Assembly (NCBI GenBank): GCA_052035955.1
Contig: JBPOHD010000003.1
Span: 109,343-173,342 of the forward strand
Length of the DNA stretch: 64,000 nucleotides
From: JAEUNJ01 sp052035955
Lineage (GTDB): Bacteria; Pseudomonadota; Gammaproteobacteria; Burkholderiales; Rhodocyclaceae
Reading direction: 5' to 3'
The notes beneath the pieces were generated by a model that searched no databases, was not told where the DNA came from, and worked only from the letters and a program-made list of their open reading frames with translations. Position 1 is the first letter of the stretch. The number at the start of each line of letters is the position of its first letter. A program made the translations under genes and the position numbers. Of the stretch, positions 18,721 through 27,056 are shown piece after piece.

Positions 18721-19824
18721 ATGCAGTCCTGGTCCCGCCTCGGCCTCGCCGCCGCGCTGTTCCTCGGCATTGCGCCGGCCTTCGCCGAACCGCCGCCCCT
18801 GTTCCAGGTCCGCCAGGGCGAACTGACGGGGCTCATCGATGCCCGCGGCAAGGTCGTCGTGCCGGCGGAGTTTCCCCAGCCGCCGCTGATCGGCGATCCC
18901 CTCATCCGGGTGCAGAAGGGGACGCGCACGGCCTACTACGACCACGAGGGAGTCCTGGCGATCGCCCCCCAGGAGCAGTTGAGCGCGCCTTTTGCCGAGG
19001 GGCTGGCGGCCGTGCTCGGGGCCGGTCCGGACGGCAAGCCGGCCTGGGGCTACGTGGATGCGAAGCGGCAGGTAGTCATCGCGCCGCGCTTCGCGACCGC
19101 CGAGCCCTTCTCCGGCGGCCTGGCCCAGGTCGGCGTGGCCGACGAATGGGGGCAGGTGAAGCAGGGCTTCATCGATCGCACGGGCCGCCTGGTGGTGCCC
19201 GCCAGGTACGCCAGGACCCACGCTGCGAAGGAGGGCGTGGCCCGGGTCGAGACCGAGAAGGGCATGCGCGCCTTCGATGCCGAGGGGCGCGACATCACGC
19301 CCGAGGGCGTCGAGTTCGTCGGCGTCGCCGCCGAGGGAAGGGTGCGCATCTGGTCGGCCCGCAAGCAGGGCTTCATGGACGGCGCCGGCGCGGTGGTGGT
19401 GGCGCCCCGCTACGACAATGCCAACGAGTTCCGGGAAGGCATGGCGCGGGTGCGCCAGGACGGGAAGTACGGCTACATCGACCGCCAGGGCCGGCTGGCC
19501 GTGGCGGCCCGCTTCGATACCGCCGAGGACTTCTCCGACGGCCTCGCCCTGGTCAAGGAAGGCGAGCGCCGGATGTTCATCGACAAGAGCGGCAAGACCG
19601 TGCTGGAGGCGCCCTGGGAGCGCGTCTCGGCCTTCGCCGACGGCCTGGCCGCGGCCAAGGAGGGCAAGCTCTGGGGCTACGTGGACAAGGCCGGCAAATG
19701 GGCCATCGAACCGAAATTCAGCTTCGCCCGCGCCTTCTGGAACGGCCTGGCGTCGGTCAGCGAGGGGCGGCGCAGCGGCTGGATAGACCGCCAGGGCCGC
19801 TACGTCTGGCAGGAGAACCCCTGA
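18721..19824 (+). CDS. exported WG-repeat protein
   Basis: The 367-aa protein has a signal peptide (MQSWSRLGLAAALFLGIAPA) and then repeated WG/KWG units of about 45 residues, such as KYGYIDRQGRLAVAARFDTA and LWGYVDKAGKWAIEPKFSFA. WG repeats form a beta-propeller-like scaffold of unknown ligand. The ATG at 18721 is chosen for the signal peptide; an upstream in-frame ATG at 18688 would add ten residues ahead of it. It is divergent from the TauE gene. Confidence 0.85.
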   Translation: MQSWSRLGLAAALFLGIAPAFAEPPPLFQVRQGELTGLIDARGKVVVPAEFPQPPLIGDPLIRVQKGTRTAYYDHEGVLAIAPQEQLSAPFAEGLAAVLGAGPDGKPAWGYVDAKRQVVIAPRFATAEPFSGGLAQVGVADEWGQVKQGFIDRTGRLVVPARYARTHAAKEGVARVETEKGMRAFDAEGRDITPEGVEFVGVAAEGRVRIWSARKQGFMDGAGAVVVAPRYDNANEFREGMARVRQDGKYGYIDRQGRLAVAARFDTAEDFSDGLALVKEGERRMFIDKSGKTVLEAPWERVSAFADGLAAAKEGKLWGYVDKAGKWAIEPKFSFARAFWNGLASVSEGRRSGWIDRQGRYVWQENP

Positions 19825-19886
19825 AGGGAGCCGCCGTTTCCGCCATCAGCCGTTTACAACGCATTACAACGCATCGGGAGAATCGC

Positions 19887-20174
19887 ATGCAAATCGTTCG
19901 TCATGGGCTGCGCGCCCTCGCCCTCGCTTCGCTGATCGCCGCCGGCCAGGCCGCCGCCGCCGACCCGCTGACCGCCGTCCTCGAGGAGAGCCGGGCCACC
20001 GGCAAGGGACTCAATCTCTACGTCAATGGCCAGGCGATCCCGGCCGTGGTGGTGTCGGTGGGCGACGGTTGGGTGGTGGCCCGCAGCCAGGCCCAGGGCA
20101 CCATCGTCGTCCGCCTGGAGCGGATCGACGGCGCGGCCGGCTTCGTCGGCCTGCCGGGCGGCGAGAAGAAGTAG
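19887..20174 (+). CDS. small exported hypothetical protein
   Basis: A 95-aa protein with a signal peptide (MQIVRHGLRALALASLIAAG, cleavage after AAA near residue 25) and a compact C-terminal beta-rich part (LNLYVNGQAIPAVVVSVGDG). A GGGAG ribosome-binding site lies upstream. It follows the WG gene by 62 bases and may be co-transcribed. The function is unknown. Confidence 0.7.
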   Translation: MQIVRHGLRALALASLIAAGQAAAADPLTAVLEESRATGKGLNLYVNGQAIPAVVVSVGDGWVVARSQAQGTIVVRLERIDGAAGFVGLPGGEKK

Positions 20175-20190
20175 CCGACAGCCGTTCGCG

Positions 20191-20212
20191 GCCCGTGACC
20201 GGCGTCACGGGC
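20191..20212 (+). terminator. perfect 9-bp hairpin after the small exported protein
   Basis: GCCCGTGAC-CGGC-GTCACGGGC forms a perfect stem with a four-base loop 16 bases after the stop codon at 20174. No T tract follows, so it is a terminator-like or mRNA-stabilising hairpin. Confidence 0.4.
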
Positions 20213-20542
20213 GCGACCCGACGGTATCGTGGCATCCGGGACCCGGCCGCCCCTCGCGCCGGCGGCCATCCGCCTCGCCGGCCCCGCAGGCCATTGATCG
20301 CGTGGTCGGATTCCGGCGTTGCGGGGCCTCCGCGGCGCGGCCGCCGGGGCCCTTCCGAAAAATCGGCAGACCCTAGGCAACGGCCTCCAAACTGACATTT
20401 CGCATGGCCGGCATCGGCGGTGGCCGGTTAAGGTGCGCCTACCAGCCCGAACAGAGGTGGACAGCATGCACCGCCCGCACCCCCGACCCCGACGGAGCGC
20501 CCGGGAGAATGCCGCAGGCATCGACTCCCGGCGCCGAAGACC

Positions 20543-20830
20543 TTGTCTCCCCTGAGCTGGCTCTGGTGGCGCAGGAGCCTCCCGGAGCCCGTGGAGTGCC
20601 GGCCGCCGCCCGCCGAGTCGGCGAACGGCGGGACGTCCGCGCAATCCGGAACACCCCCGGCGGCGGCCCCCGCCGTTGCGGTGTCGGAAACCTTGCCCGG
20701 CCGGGGGCAGGAAGCGGCGCCCGGGGAGGTCCTCTCCTCCGACCCCGAGGCCCGCGCCCTGTTCCTGGCCGGCATCCAGGCGCTGGAAACCATGGCCCGC
20801 CGGCGGCGGGAAACCGGATCGGCGGGCTGA
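20543..20830 (+). CDS. doubtful small ORF
   Basis: A 95-codon frame with a TTG start encodes MSPLSWLWWRRSLPEP, a Pro/Ala-rich middle and a helical tail (ARALFLAGIQALETMARRRR). The tail looks protein-like but no family was recognised and no clear ribosome-binding site is present. Confidence 0.25.
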   Translation: MSPLSWLWWRRSLPEPVECRPPPAESANGGTSAQSGTPPAAAPAVAVSETLPGRGQEAAPGEVLSSDPEARALFLAGIQALETMARRRRETGSAG

Positions 20831-20909
20831 GGCCCGGGCCTCTCCCCGTTCCCGGGGCAGGAAGGGGGTCCTTTCACTGCCGCCAGTCTTACCCGACCGA
20901 TTCGTATGG

Positions 20910-20938
20910 TTGATAGAAGGCGAAATCCTGTTTATGCT
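20910..20938 (+). promoter_or_regulatory. sigma70-type promoter of the group 3b hydrogenase operon
   Basis: TTGATA (20910-20915), a 17-base spacer and TATGCT (20933-20938) form a good promoter 30 bases before the hydD GTG. The sequence TGCTGCACTGCAA (20935-20947) overlaps the -10 and predicted start; it fits TGnTGC-N3-GCAA and shares TGCACTGCAA with the hox promoter region. AGGAG at 20956-20960 is the ribosome-binding site. Confidence 0.6.
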
Positions 20939-20967
20939 GCACTGCAACGAAAACAGGAGTCCACGCC

Positions 20968-21765
20968 GTGCCCCTACCCCAACGCAAGCCCCGCGTGGCG
21001 GTGCATAAGTTCAGTTCGTGCGATGGTTGCCAACTGGCCCTGCTGAACCTCGGCGAGCGCCTGCTGCAGCTGGCCGAGCAGGTCCAGTTCGTCCACTTCG
21101 TCGAAATGGGTCCCGTCGACGAGGACGCCGAGGTGGATATCGCCCTCGTCGAAGGCAGCATCTCGACCCCGGAGGAGGCCGAGCGCATCCGCGCCGTGCG
21201 GGCCAACAGCAAGTACCTGATCGCCATCGGCGCCTGCGCCACCAGCGGCGGCATCCAGGCCCTGCGCAACCTGAACGACGCGCCGGAGTGGACCCGCTCG
21301 GTCTATGCCAGCCCCGAGCACATCAGCATCCTCGACCGGGTGACGCCCCTGTCGGCGAACATCCGAGTGGACCTGGAACTCTGGGGCTGCCCGGTCAATG
21401 CCCACCAGGTGCTGTCGGCGATCCGCGCCCTGCTGTTCGGCGTCACGCCGCCCCAGAACCACGACAAGCTGTGCACCGAGTGCAAGCGCCTCGGTGTCGT
21501 CTGCATGATGGTGGCCCGCAACATTCCCTGCATGGGGCCGGTGACCCAGACCGGCTGCGGGGTGCTCTGCCCCCGCCAGGGCCGCGACTGCTATGCCTGC
21601 TCGGGACCGGCGGAGAACGCCAACGCGGCGTCCCTGGCCCGGCACATGGGGGCCGAGGGCCTGGCCGCGGCCGACGTGCGGCGACGCTTCCTTTCCATCA
21701 ACAACGCTGCGCCCGCCTTCGCCGTCGTCGGCAAGGCGCCGGGCCCGGACGACACCCATGGCTGA
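20968..21765 (+). CDS. hydD: group 3b [NiFe]-hydrogenase small (delta) subunit
   Basis: This electron-transfer subunit is paired with the Ni-Fe catalytic subunit of a cytoplasmic NAD(P)-linked hydrogenase (sulfhydrogenase type). The 265-aa protein has no signal peptide. Cluster-binding cysteines appear in FSSCDGCQLALL, IGACATSGG, WGCPVNAHQ, CTECKRLGVVC and the C-terminal GCGVLCPRQGRDCYACSG. The GTG start at 20968 has an AGGAG sequence at good spacing. It overlaps the next gene by 8 bases and leads a five-gene operon. Confidence 0.93.
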   Translation: MPLPQRKPRVAVHKFSSCDGCQLALLNLGERLLQLAEQVQFVHFVEMGPVDEDAEVDIALVEGSISTPEEAERIRAVRANSKYLIAIGACATSGGIQALRNLNDAPEWTRSVYASPEHISILDRVTPLSANIRVDLELWGCPVNAHQVLSAIRALLFGVTPPQNHDKLCTECKRLGVVCMMVARNIPCMGPVTQTGCGVLCPRQGRDCYACSGPAENANAASLARHMGAEGLAAADVRRRFLSINNAAPAFAVVGKAPGPDDTHG

Positions 21766-23056
21766 AACCCGCGAACTGAAGATGAAGGTGCCCGTCCTCG
21801 CCCGCGTCGAGGGGGAAGGCGCCCTGGACCTGGATGTCGAGGAAGGCCGCGTCACCGGCGTGCGCCTGCGCATCTTCGAGCCGCCGCGCTTCTTCGAGAA
21901 GCTGCTCGAAGGCCGGCATTACGACGAAGTGCCCGACATCGTCGCCCGCATCTGCGGCATCTGTCCCGTCGCCTACCAGATGAGCGCCGTCCATGCGCTC
22001 GAATCCATCTTCCGCACCGAGCCGGGGCCCTGGGTGCGCGAGATGCGGCGCCTGCTCTACTGCGGCGAATGGCTGGAAAGCCAGAGCCTGCACATCCACC
22101 TGCTGGCGGCGCCGGACTTCCTCGGCTTCCCCAATGCCATTGCCATGGCTAGCCAGTACCGGGACGAGGTGAAGCGGGGCCTGGAACTGCAGGCCCTGGG
22201 CAACGAGATCATCCGCCTGCTCGGCGGCCGCTCGGTGCACCCGGTGGGCGTCTGCGTCGGCGGCTTCTACCATGCGCCCAGCGTCGCCGACGTCTCCCGC
22301 CTGCGCAGCCGGCTCCACGACGCCCTGCCGATGGCCGAGGAACTGGTGCAATGGACCGCCTCCCTGGCCCTGCCCCATTCGGCCCAGGACTTCATCACCG
22401 TCAGCCTGCGCCACCCCGGCGAATATCCGCTGAACGAGGGCGCCGTGGCCGGCAGCGACGGCCTGCACCTGCCCATCGAGGCCTACGAGGAACTGTTCGC
22501 CGAGTCCCACGTTCCCCACTCGACGGCGCTCTACTCCCACTACCGGGGACGGCCCTACCTGGTCGGGCCCCTGGCCCGGCTCAACCTGAACCTGGACCGG
22601 CTGCCGGCGCCGGTGCGCGGCAACCTGGAGCGCACCGGCGTTCCCTTCCCCAGCCGCAACATGTACCACAGCATCGTGGCGCGGGCCGTCGAGATCCATT
22701 ACGCCCTGGTCGAAGCCCTGCGCATCCTCGACACCTACCGGGTTCCGGAAGCCACGCGGGCGCCGGTGACGCCGCGGGCCGGCGTCGGCTACGGCTGCAC
22801 CGAGGCGCCGCGGGGCATGCTCTGGCAGCGCTGGGAGACCAATGCCCAGGGCGAGATCGTCAGCGCCCGCATCGTGCCGCCCACCAGCCAGAACCAGGCG
22901 CGCATCGAGGAGGACCTGCGCCTCCACGTCGAAGCCCTGGGCGTGGACAGCCCGGAGGAGGCCCTGCGCCAGCGCTGCGAGACGGTGGTGCGCAACTACG
23001 ACCCCTGCATCTCCTGCGCCACCCATTTCCTCAAGCTGAAGGTCCATCGTGCCTGA
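21758..23056 (+). CDS. hydA: group 3b [NiFe]-hydrogenase large (alpha, catalytic) subunit
   Basis: The 432-aa catalytic subunit carries the Ni-Fe site that oxidises or produces H2. The L1 motif is ARICGICPVAYQM and the L2 motif is NYDPCISCATH near the C-terminus. A nine-residue tail (FLKLKVHRA) follows the last His and would be removed by a maturation protease. Start overlaps the small-subunit gene; the stop overlaps the protease gene by 8 bases. Confidence 0.95.
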   Translation: MAETRELKMKVPVLARVEGEGALDLDVEEGRVTGVRLRIFEPPRFFEKLLEGRHYDEVPDIVARICGICPVAYQMSAVHALESIFRTEPGPWVREMRRLLYCGEWLESQSLHIHLLAAPDFLGFPNAIAMASQYRDEVKRGLELQALGNEIIRLLGGRSVHPVGVCVGGFYHAPSVADVSRLRSRLHDALPMAEELVQWTASLALPHSAQDFITVSLRHPGEYPLNEGAVAGSDGLHLPIEAYEELFAESHVPHSTALYSHYRGRPYLVGPLARLNLNLDRLPAPVRGNLERTGVPFPSRNMYHSIVARAVEIHYALVEALRILDTYRVPEATRAPVTPRAGVGYGCTEAPRGMLWQRWETNAQGEIVSARIVPPTSQNQARIEEDLRLHVEALGVDSPEEALRQRCETVVRNYDPCISCATHFLKLKVHRA

Positions 23057-23573
23057 GCGCGCCGGCATCGTGCGCGTGATCGGCCTCGGCTCGCCCTTCG
23101 GCGACGACCGCATCGGCTGGCAGGTGGCGGACAGGCTGGCGGAATCGGGATTGCCGGCCGGCGTCGAGGCCGTCCGCTGCGGGGTTCCCGGCCGCGACCT
23201 GCTGCCCCTGCTCGACGGCCTCTCGCGGGCCATCCTCGTCGATGCCGTGCGCGGCGAAGGCCGCCCCGGCGACATCGTCCGCTGCTCCCCGGCCGACCTG
23301 GCCGGCGTGCCGGACGGCGGGTCCACCCACGGCTTCGGCGTCGCCGCCGCGCTCGATCTGGCCGCCGCGATGGGATGCCTGCCGCCGCGGCTGGAGATCA
23401 TCGGCATCGAGGCCGGGGACGGGGATGCCGCACCGGCCATGGAGATCGCCGGGGCCGTCTCGGCGGCGGGCGAACGCCTGGTGGAGATGCTGCGGGCCGA
23501 GTTCGCCGGCGGCCCGGTCAACGTCGGCGCGCCGTCCGCCACACGGAATGCGCGCCTGGAGGAAACCGCATGA
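23049..23573 (+). CDS. hydrogenase maturation protease for the group 3b enzyme
   Basis: The 174-aa protein belongs to the HycI/HupD endopeptidase family that clips the large-subunit tail after nickel insertion. Nickel-binding acids appear in IGLGSPFGDDRIGW and ILVDAVRGEG, with His in GGSTHGFGVAAAL. The GTG start at 23049 overlaps hydA and the stop overlaps hydB (ATGA). The position between catalytic and diaphorase genes suggests specificity for HydA. Confidence 0.92.
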   Translation: MPERAGIVRVIGLGSPFGDDRIGWQVADRLAESGLPAGVEAVRCGVPGRDLLPLLDGLSRAILVDAVRGEGRPGDIVRCSPADLAGVPDGGSTHGFGVAAALDLAAAMGCLPPRLEIIGIEAGDGDAAPAMEIAGAVSAAGERLVEMLRAEFAGGPVNVGAPSATRNARLEETA

Positions 23574-24682
23574 CTGAAAGATTCCTGGCCCGGGGCGACC
23601 TGCAGCGCCTGATCGACGCCCTGCGCCGCGAATACAACCGGGTCATCGGGCCGCGGGTCCGCGACGGCGCCATCGTCTTCGACGAGATCGAGAAGGCGTC
23701 GCAACTGCCGGTCGGCATCCGCGAGGAGCAGGCCCCGGGACGCTACCGCCTGCACGACACCGGCGACGGTCGCAGCTTCGGCTGGGCCAACGGGCCCCAG
23801 GCCCTGAAGCCCCTGACCTTCGCGCCGCGCGACGTGGTCTGGCGGGCCAGCCGCAACGACCACGGCGAGATGCGCTTCACCGAGACCCTGCCCGAATCCC
23901 AGCCGGCGGCGGTGATCGGCGTGCGCGGCTGCGACCTGGCGGCGATGCACCTGCAGGACCAGCACTTCGGCTACCGGGAATACCCGGACCACTACTACAA
24001 CCGGCGCCGCCGCTCCCTGTTCCTGGTGGCCGTGGACTGCGCCCATCCGGCGGCCACCTGCTTCTGCCATTCGACCGGCGACGGCCCGGTGGCCACCTCC
24101 GGCTTCGACATCTCCCTGACCGAGCTCGAGGACGGATTCCTGGCCCGGGCGAAGAGCCAGCGCGGCCAGGAGCTGCTCGACGACCTGGGGCTGGCGGCCG
24201 CCGGCGAGGCGCCGCTGGCAGAGGCCGCGCGCCAGGCCGAGGCGGCCATCGCCGCCCAGCAGCGGGCCCTGCCGTCGCGGGACCTGAAGGACGACCTGAT
24301 GTCGCGCCTGGAGCACGGACGCTGGAAGGAGGTGGGCGCGCGCTGCCTGTCCTGCGGCAACTGCACGTCCGTGTGCCCGACCTGCTTCTGCCACAGCGAG
24401 GGCGATGCGCCCGACATGTCCGGCCAGCAGGTGGAGCACTACCGCCAGTGGGACTCCTGTTTCACCGAAGGCCACAGCTACATCCACGGCTGGGTCGTGC
24501 GCGGCGCCACCCACCTGCGCTACCGGCAATGGCTGGTGCACAAGCTCGGCACCTGGCACGAGCAGTACGGGCGCAGCGGCTGCGTCGGCTGCGGCCGCTG
24601 CATTACCTGGTGCCCGGTGGGCATCGACCTGACCGAGGAAGTCCGCGCCCTGCTCACGGAGAAACAAGATGCGCAGCCATAG
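23570..24682 (+). CDS. hydB: group 3b hydrogenase iron-sulfur (beta) subunit
   Basis: This 370-aa subunit resembles HydB/AsrA-type proteins and relays electrons between the catalytic dimer and the flavin subunit. Two 4Fe-4S motifs are clear: CLSCGNCTSVCPTCFCH (about residues 260-276) and CVGCGRCITWCPVGID near the C-terminus. A further Cys-rich patch (CAHPAATCFCH) lies near residue 155. It overlaps the protease stop (ATGA) and the next gene by 14 bases. Confidence 0.94.
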   Translation: MTERFLARGDLQRLIDALRREYNRVIGPRVRDGAIVFDEIEKASQLPVGIREEQAPGRYRLHDTGDGRSFGWANGPQALKPLTFAPRDVVWRASRNDHGEMRFTETLPESQPAAVIGVRGCDLAAMHLQDQHFGYREYPDHYYNRRRRSLFLVAVDCAHPAATCFCHSTGDGPVATSGFDISLTELEDGFLARAKSQRGQELLDDLGLAAAGEAPLAEAARQAEAAIAAQQRALPSRDLKDDLMSRLEHGRWKEVGARCLSCGNCTSVCPTCFCHSEGDAPDMSGQQVEHYRQWDSCFTEGHSYIHGWVVRGATHLRYRQWLVHKLGTWHEQYGRSGCVGCGRCITWCPVGIDLTEEVRALLTEKQDAQP

Positions 24683-25529
24683 CCTGACCCTGGAACGCCC
24701 GAACGCCTACGTGCCCCACGAGGCCGAGATCGTCCGCCGGGTGCAGGAATCGAAGACCATCTTCACCCTCTACCTGCGCTTCACCGATCCGCTGGTGCAC
24801 GCCAAATACACCTACGATCCCGGCCAGTTCAACATGCTCTACCTCTACGGCGTCGGCGAGGTGGCAATCTCCATCGTTTCCGACCCGGAGCACGAGGACC
24901 TGCTGGTGCATACCATCAACCGGGTCGGGCGGGTGACGCGGGGTCTCCATGAGCTCAAGGAGGGCCAGCGCCTCGGCATCCGCGGCCCCTTCGGCCGCGG
25001 CTGGCCCCTGCGGGAGGCGGAAGGGCGCGACGTGATCATCGTCTCCGGCGGCCTGGGCTGCGCGCCCGTGGTGTCGGTGATCAACCACATGATCCGGCGC
25101 CGCGAGCGCTTCGGGCACTTCACCATCGTGCAGAAGGTCAAGCACGTGGACGAGTTCATCTGGCCTGAGCGCTACGAGCGCTGGAAGGCGTTGCCCGACA
25201 CCACCGTGCTGGTGGCCTCGACCGAGGGCTCGGCCAACTGGCGCTGGCAGGTGAGCGGGCGCATCAAGGTGCTCGACGACGTGGTGGTGCGCTCGGAGCG
25301 CACCGTTGCCATGCTCTGCGGCCCGGGCGGCTTCATGGGCTCGGCGGCGGAACACCTGGCCAGCAAGGGCGTGCCCGAGGAATCCATCTTCCTGAGCACC
25401 GAGCGCAACATGCAATGCGCCGTGGGCCATTGCGGCCACTGCCAGTTCGGCTCCACCTTCATCTGCAAGGAAGGACCGATCTACCCCTATCCGGCGATCA
25501 AGGATTTGCTGGACGTGGAAGGGTTCTGA
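24669..25529 (+). CDS. hydG: group 3b hydrogenase NAD(P)/FAD diaphorase (gamma) subunit
   Basis: The 286-aa FAD- and NAD(P)-binding reductase resembles HydG/AsrB. The FAD part (residues ~15-110) includes YDPGQFNMLYLYGVGEVAIS. The pyridine nucleotide part has VSGGLGCAPVVSV and LCGPGGFMG. A C-terminal 2Fe-2S motif is seen in CAVGHCGHCQFGSTFIC. It is the last gene of the operon, followed by a stem-loop. Confidence 0.95.
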   Translation: MRSHSLTLERPNAYVPHEAEIVRRVQESKTIFTLYLRFTDPLVHAKYTYDPGQFNMLYLYGVGEVAISIVSDPEHEDLLVHTINRVGRVTRGLHELKEGQRLGIRGPFGRGWPLREAEGRDVIIVSGGLGCAPVVSVINHMIRRRERFGHFTIVQKVKHVDEFIWPERYERWKALPDTTVLVASTEGSANWRWQVSGRIKVLDDVVVRSERTVAMLCGPGGFMGSAAEHLASKGVPEESIFLSTERNMQCAVGHCGHCQFGSTFICKEGPIYPYPAIKDLLDVEGF

Positions 25530-25539
25530 GCGGGGCCCG

Positions 25540-25560
25540 GGAATCCGCTGCGCGGATTCC
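25540..25560 (+). terminator. stem-loop after hydG
   Basis: GGAATCCGC-TGC-GCGGATTCC is a perfect 9-bp stem with a 3-base loop 11 bases after the hydG stop. It is followed by a pyrimidine-rich stretch but no run of T. The remaining bases to 25812 show no gene. Confidence 0.5.
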
Positions 25561-25812
25561 GCCCGTCTTCCGTCCCTCAAGGGGCCAATGGAACTCGGGG
25601 CGGCCCTTCGTTTCCTTGCGAGGCTGGGGTGCCGCCGCGGGGGTTGTCGCAGAACCGGGTTTCAGCCGCGAGGTGATCCCGCATTCCTGACGCCTGAAAT
25701 CCGTACCGCGACTCTGCGCGGAATTCTTTCTTCCTGAACATCGAGGTCCGCAGTCGGGCCCGACCGGCCCTTGGACCGCAGATTGGCGGCGGTCGGCAAC
25801 CAAGCTCCCGGC

Positions 25813-26193
25813 TCAGGCGGCGGCCGACGACTTGCTCGGGCGAATCAGGCTTTCGGCCGGGATGCCGAATTGCTCGTGCAGCCGCCAAATCATGTGGATG
25901 GTCAAGGGGCGCTTGCGGGCAAGGATTTCGTAGACCCGGTTCAGGCGACCAATAGCCGGCACCAAGTCCTTCGGTGTCAGCCCGCCTTGCTCCATGCGGA
26001 ACTTGATGGCCTCGACAGGATCGGGCAAGGCGACGGGGAAGTTCCTGGCCTCATACGCCTCGACCAGGGTCAGCAACACTTCGAAGCGGTCACCGTCGGG
26101 CGTGCCGGGGTCCGGTTCGTTGTCGAAATACGCCGACACCTCGCGCAACGCGTCCTTGTAATCGGCCTCGGTGTGAATCGGACGAATTTCCAT
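25813..26193 (-). CDS. higA: HigA-type antitoxin
   Basis: The 126-aa protein has an N-terminal acidic domain and a C-terminal helix-turn-helix of the HigA type (LTPKDLVPAIGRLNRVYEIL; HMIWRLHEQFGIPAESLI). It should neutralise HigB and repress the shared promoter. It starts one base after the toxin stop codon, in the toxin-first order usual for higBA. Confidence 0.92.
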   Translation of the reverse strand: MEIRPIHTEADYKDALREVSAYFDNEPDPGTPDGDRFEVLLTLVEAYEARNFPVALPDPVEAIKFRMEQGGLTPKDLVPAIGRLNRVYEILARKRPLTIHMIWRLHEQFGIPAESLIRPSKSSAAA

Positions 26194-26194
26194 G

Positions 26195-26500
26195 TCAGTA
26201 CTCCATCTCTACGGTTTCGGCATCGATCGCATCGTATTGGCGATGCGTACCAATGAACTTCACGTAAACGGCCTGGTAGCGGTAGGCCACAGACACCACC
26301 AGACGATAGTCATTGCCCTTGATGTTGAAGACAACCCGGCGGTTCTTGAGAACGCTGGCGCTACGATATTGATCCTTGATATCCGCCGGCTGGCACCATG
26401 TCGCCTTCTTCACCTCGTCCACCCACGATTTCAAAGGCTGCCCGGCATCCGGATTGTCTTGCCAGAAGGCTCGCAGGTGGCTGACGGCAATGATGCGCAT
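26195..26500 (-). CDS. higB: HigB-type mRNA interferase toxin
   Basis: The 101-aa toxin has the HigB family pattern (MRIIAVSHLRAFWQDNPDAG; DIKDQYRSASVLKNRRVVFN; YVKFIGTHRQYDAID) with a C-terminal Tyr/His-rich active region. It would cleave mRNA at the ribosome. The ATG at 26500 is chosen because upstream in-frame residues overlap the promoter and are not HigB-like. No Shine-Dalgarno sequence is visible, fitting a leaderless transcript. Confidence 0.93.
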   Translation of the reverse strand: MRIIAVSHLRAFWQDNPDAGQPLKSWVDEVKKATWCQPADIKDQYRSASVLKNRRVVFNIKGNDYRLVVSVAYRYQAVYVKFIGTHRQYDAIDAETVEMEY

Positions 26501-26507
26501 GGAGCGA

Positions 26508-26536
26508 AGTGTAGTCCCAAATTGGGACATTGCCAA
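26508..26536 (-). promoter_or_regulatory. higBA promoter with operator in the spacer
   Basis: Read on the minus strand: TTGGCA (26536-26531), 17-base spacer, TACACT (26513-26508). The spacer contains the palindrome GTCCCAA-A-TTGGGAC (26514-26528, plus-strand sequence), a likely HigA operator positioned to block RNA polymerase. The predicted start site lies almost at the higB ATG. Confidence 0.7.
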
Positions 26537-26585
26537 CGCCCCGATCACCGCGCCCGATCATGGACGCGACGATGCGCCGCGCCCG

Positions 26586-27056
26586 CTACGAACCCGTTTC
26601 CCCGGCACCCCGCAAATCCCGGCTTATCCACCCCGACACCCACTCCACCGCCGCTTCCAGGCCGGCCGCCGCCGCGGGCGTCAGGGGTTCGCCCAGTTCG
26701 AAGCGTTCCCCGCGGATGGCGAGCAGCCAGGCCGGCGGCGGTTCCTCGTCCTCCAGGTCGCAATAGACCTGCAGCACCGATTGGGGCGTCATGGCATGGC
26801 TGCTGAAGCTCTCGTCGCGGGCCGGTGCGAGGGGTTCGACCGAGAAGGGCGCCTCGGCCTCCACGCTCGCATCGACGAAGAGGATCAGGCGGCGGCCGTG
26901 CAGGTCGAGGGCATGCTCCACCTGCAGCTGGAAGTCGGTCAGGCATTCGACGCCGGCCAGGCCCATGGCCTGGACCCGCTCGACGAAGAGGGGGCCGAGG
27001 GCGTCGTCGCCGCGGCTGGGATTGCCCCAGCCGAACACCAGGACCGGCGCCGTCAC
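26586..27056 (-). CDS. hoxW: hydrogenase maturation protease HoxW
   Basis: The 156-aa endopeptidase removes the HoxH C-terminal extension after nickel insertion. Nickel-site residues are in FGWGNPSRGDDALGP, ILFVDASVEAEAP and SSHAMTPQSVLQVY. The GTG start at 27056 overlaps the hoxH stop as GTGA, so the two are coupled. It is the last gene of hoxFUYHW, the same order as the Cupriavidus soluble hydrogenase operon without hoxI. Confidence 0.93.
   Translation of the reverse strand: MTAPVLVFGWGNPSRGDDALGPLFVERVQAMGLAGVECLTDFQLQVEHALDLHGRRLILFVDASVEAEAPFSVEPLAPARDESFSSHAMTPQSVLQVYCDLEDEEPPPAWLLAIRGERFELGEPLTPAAAAGLEAAVEWVSGWISRDLRGAGETGS

Larger units (their letters stand above)
20175..20909 (+). 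other. long region with weak coding evidence before the group 3b operon
   Basis: Apart from a perfect hairpin at 20191-20212 and one doubtful 95-codon frame at 20543-20830, no gene was recognised here. Frames on both strands are Pro/Arg/Gly-rich, as expected from base composition. Confidence 0.5.

Noticed and set aside
21698..24667. 989-codon minus-strand frame opposite the 3b hydrogenase genes
   Set aside because: It is antisense to four well-supported overlapping genes, has no recognisable domain and is rich in Gly/Ala/Val/His/Gln as expected from the GC-rich opposite frame.
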